From positions 62,001 through 126,000 of the forward strand of contig BDSL01000002.1 in the NCBI GenBank assembly GCA_003116995.1: a DNA stretch of 64,000 bases, given 5' to 3'. The notes beneath the pieces are model-generated. The model saw nothing but the letters and a program-made list of their open reading frames with translations. It did no database searches and was not told the origin of the DNA. The position numbers and the translations under genes are program-made. Shown one piece after another: positions 61,101 to 64,000 of the stretch. Each line of letters opens with the position of its first letter. Position 1 is the first letter of the stretch. Source of the DNA: Yamagishiella unicocca (lineage: Eukaryota; Chlorophyta; Chlorophyceae; Chlamydomonadales; Volvocaceae).

Positions 61101-64000
61101 ATGGGTGTGTGTGTATTGGTGTGTGTTTTGCGGCGATGCGTGGGGGAACCTGCACGGGCTGAGACGGCGTCGGCGTGACATTCGTTGTGGCCGTTACGTA
61201 CGGCGGACTGCCTGCAGGTACGACGCCATCACCACCGAGGGGCGGTTGGCCTGGCAGGACGGCCTCACGCGCCTCAATGCGCCCTTCTTCGATGCGGCGG
61301 ACGCGTTGTTCGTGAACTACCGCTGGACGGAGGCGGCGCCGGCGGCGGTGGCGACGGAGGCGGGCAGCCGGTCAGCGGAGGTGTATATGGGCGTGGACGT
61401 GTTCGGGAGGGGATCATACGGCGGCGGAAAGGTACGACAGGCGTGCGAGGCGCGAGGCAAGTTTTGCTCTTCTCCCTTAGCCCTCCTCAACACCCACCCT
61501 TTTGGGCCGCCTGTCAGCCTAACCGCTGAGCCCCCCGCTCGCCTCCCCTGCCCTCCCCCGCGCCCCACTTGCAGGACAACTGCCCCGTGGCTCTCGCCGC
61601 CGCCCGCTCTGCGGGCCTCTCCGCCGCGTTGTTCGCCCCCGGTTGGGTGTACGAGGCGTTTGAACTTGAAAAGGCGACGTTTGAGCAGAGGCAGGAGGCG
61701 TTCTGGGCTGGGGTGAGTTGTCCGCTTGCTACCGCTTGTTAATGTAATGCCTGTCGAGAAGCCGCGGACAGACAAACCCCAAAGTGGTGTATCTTGACTC
61801 CTCGAGAGGATGGTGGGGCTTGGATGGGGTCGGCGCGCAGTGGGCACGGAAGCACAAGCGGTGCGGACGTGGGATGCCTGCCAGCGCAATCAGCGCAATC
61901 AGCGCAATCAGCGCAATCAGCGCGATTACTGATATTGTTCGCGTCCCTCGCCTCTCTGCGGCGGCGTCACGTAGTCTGGCCGCACCCTCCACCCTCCACC
62001 CTCTTACCTTCCGACACCCTCCCCTCCCCTCCCCCAGATCCGGGCCGCCTGGCCTTCCCGGCCTGCGCTGCTGCAACGCCTGCCGCTGGCGAGCTGCTTC
62101 AACGCCGGCGTGGGTCGAGCCGTGTGGGTCGAGGGGCGGCCGGTCAGCAGCGCCCCCTGGCACCACCTGGGGGCCCAGGACATCGTGGCAGCAAACACAC
62201 CTCTGGACGGGGCCCGGCAGGTGAGGCGGGGGGGGAGACCGCCGGGGCCGGGGAGGGGCGGTCTTGGGCCTGGTTCTCCGTCCGGCAGTGCGGAGGTTGG
62301 GGTCCTAGGACGGAGGTTGGGGTCCTAGGACGGAGGTTGGGGCCCTCGGACGAGGCCGAGGGGGCGGCTCCTCCCCGGGCGCAGCTCCGCAACGTACGAG
62401 GCGACTGGCTCCCGCCACAAGCGGCGCAGCGGCTCAGCCTTGCGGGCAGCTACCGGTGCGGCCGCGCTGCGCTCCTCCCCTCCGCTCCCCTCCCTTATGA
62501 TTGGTCGGCTGCTCCCCTGCGCTGCTCCTGCTGCGCTGCAGGCGTCCGCCCCCGCCTCCGGGGCCCCTGCCGGCAGCCCCCTGGCGGTCCGCACCTCGCA
62601 GCAGCTGGCCTTCTGCGGAGGCTCCTGCCTTGCCCTCACGGGCCCCCCCGCCCCCAACCCTGCCGCACCCCTGACCCCGGCGGCCGGGGAGCCACACCCT
62701 CTGCCCCCCGGCGGCCCGTGGAGCCACCAGCTCTACTCGGCGCACCTGCCCGTCCCCGCGACGGGGCTAAACCTGTCGTACACCGTTGCCTGCTCCGGAA
62801 CCAGCCGGGTGGCGGTGCTGCTGGGTACGGCGCCGGGGACTGCCGCTGCGTCAGCGGCGGCGGCAGGGGCGGCGGCGGCGGCGGCGCCTTGCGGCGTGGC
62901 TGTGGGGCCGTGGGGCCCTGGGGACTGGGCGGTGGTGGAGGCGCTGCGACGGGCGGGTGAGTCGGGCAGAGCGTTTCCGTGGGAGGGAATGGCGGTTGGG
63001 GGGGGAAGAGAGCGCGGCGGCTCGCCCAGCCACGTGGCAGTCCACGGACGCTGTACGGCGCCCGCCCCTCAATGTAATATCCGGACGCCCACCGCATGTT
63101 ACCCGATGTGCTTGAAGGCCATAGCGGCTATGGGGGCTGTCCGTAAATCTACTAGTGATTGGTTGAAGTTGAAACCGTTTTTAGTTGCTTCACTAGGCTC
63201 TATGGTTGTATGGTTTTGTTATGCTTCTGCACAACAATAAAACTCCAGCCACCCCTCGTTCCCCTCCCGCACCTCTACCCCCACCCCAGGGTATGTCTGT
63301 GTGTCCTGCCCTTCCACGCCCACGGGGGCTACCACCTGCCCGCTGCCGGAGCTGGGCGCCACCGCTACAGCCGGTGCGGCGACAGCTGCTACAGCCGTCC
63401 CCGCGGGCCTGCCCTGGGTCACGTGTGGGGCCCACCTGCCGAGCAGCCTCATCTCGGGGTCGGCTGGGGTCGGCGCCGCCGCCGCCGTGATCACGTCAGT
63501 GGGGATCGTGTGCTTCCACACCACCGCTGGGCCAGTGGCGGCGGCGGCGGCGGGCGCCGCTGGGGGAGCCACCGGTAGCAGCAGCGGCAGTGTTGGTGGG
63601 CGGGCATCAGCCCGGGGCAGCGCAACGGGCTACACGGCGGCGGCAGCAGCGGCGGCGGCGGCGGCGGCGGCGGCGACGGCGGCGGCGGTGGCCGCCGCCG
63701 TGTCTGCCGGCTTGGACGGCCGCGACGGAGCGAAGTACAAGGCCTTCCTGGGTGCGTGCGACGATTGACGGTTGACGGTTGGGTGCTGCGGTGATTCTGA
63801 CTTCTGACCAAATCAGCGGGCGGGTGCGGGTGCGGGTGCGGGGGCCCCCGGTGTGCGTGCGGGCGGGCAGGCGCCCCCTCGTGCTGCCTGGTGGGCCCCT
63901 GGTTGTCCCGCCACGGGCACCGCAAGTTGCCAACGTTTACAACTGGAGCTATGCGTGCACTGCGTGGTCCCAGCTTAACGTGCCCCCTAAGCTGTGCACG
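58103..64000 (+). CDS. GH85 endo-beta-N-acetylglucosaminidase (ENGase), 3' partial
   Basis: Exons: 58103-58267, 58365-58410, 59012-59384, 60016-60121, 60509-60759, 61218-61431, 61575-61712, 62038-62220, 62542-62956, 63290-63755, 63817-beyond 64000; 847 codons visible, phases consistent. ENGase cuts the GlcNAc-GlcNAc core of N-glycans, usually in the cytosol on free or misfolded-protein glycans. Seen: LLVCHDMKGGYLGDR, DAFIYFSHHLVTLPPPGW, LGTLITEWDEG, the catalytic pair Asn278/Glu280 in GWLVNIEN, VIWYDAIT, WQDGLT, ALFVNYRW, YMGVDVFGRGSYGGG and LFAPGWVYE. The first exon encodes a basic start and a 17-residue hydrophobic segment (LFGLMLVGAGAVALYLW), odd for a cytosolic enzyme. The C-terminal part has long alanine runs. 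The exon 2 junctions and the last two exons are the least certain; without the last splice the frame stops at 63768. Confidence 0.87.
59865..59928 (+). repeat. 10-bp intronic minisatellite in ENGase
   Basis: About six tandem CCCTCCCCCG units in the intron between 59384 and 60016. Confidence 0.9.
61882..61926 (+). repeat. 9-bp tandem repeat in ENGase intron
   Basis: Four exact CAGCGCAAT units and a fifth diverged one (CAGCGCGAT), in the intron between 61712 and 62038. Confidence 0.9.
62291..62350 (+). repeat. 20-bp tandem repeat in ENGase intron
   Basis: Three units of CGGAGGTTGGGGTCCTAGGA, the last one diverged. Confidence 0.9.

Noticed and set aside
63741..63768. TGA at 63766-63768 as the true ENGase stop
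   Set aside because: A GTGCG donor at 63756 and a CAG acceptor at 63814-63816 restore an open frame to the window end with protein-like sequence; kept as the alternative, not the main model.

Overview
The window comes from a green alga of the Chlamydomonas/Volvox group (core Reinhardtinia), very probably Chlamydomonas itself. The signs are very high GC, genes cut into many short exons with GTGAG/GTGCG donors, TGTAA poly(A) motifs, alanine- and glycine-rich inserts in proteins, purine- or C-rich intronic minisatellites, and a recognisable flagellar-length kinase (LF4). All gene models below were built by hand from splice sites and reading-frame phase; none has been checked against cDNA.

Layout. 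1-4407 (+): pheophorbide a oxygenase (PAO)-family Rieske oxygenase, copy 1, whose 5' end lies outside the window. About 4850-12160: repeat-rich accessory block with a degenerate tyrosine-recombinase mobile element, split direct and inverted repeats, a perfect 108-bp palindrome and several minisatellites. About 12847-17105 (+): PAO-family copy 2, a tandem paralogue. 18346-25766 (+): ATP-grasp ligase related to carnosine synthase. 28935-31516 (-): LF4/MOK-type kinase. 34875-37083 (-): GAF-like protein resembling the N-terminal part of NIN-like/RWP-RK factors, without an RWP-RK motif. 39453-42117 (-): NADH-pyrophosphatase-type Nudix hydrolase fused in one exon to a Janus/Ocnus (PHPT1-like) phosphohistidine phosphatase domain. 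42652-48336 (+): UBA5, the E1 enzyme of UFM1. 50802-53207 (-): GT37-like (plant FUT1-type) glycosyltransferase. 58103 to beyond 64000 (+): GH85 cytosolic-type endo-beta-N-acetylglucosaminidase (ENGase), cut by the window end.

The genes are independent eukaryotic transcription units, not an operon. The physical relationships that matter are the tandem PAO pair separated by a mobile element, and the head-to-head Nudix-PHPT/UBA5 pair sharing a 534-bp upstream region.

The strongest candidates for something undescribed are the Nudix-PHPT1 fusion, the altered splice architecture of PAO copy 1 (lost acceptor with an in-frame cryptic substitute, plus a possibly exonised 45-bp minisatellite), the perfect palindrome in the mobile element, and a small repeat recurring in introns of unrelated genes.
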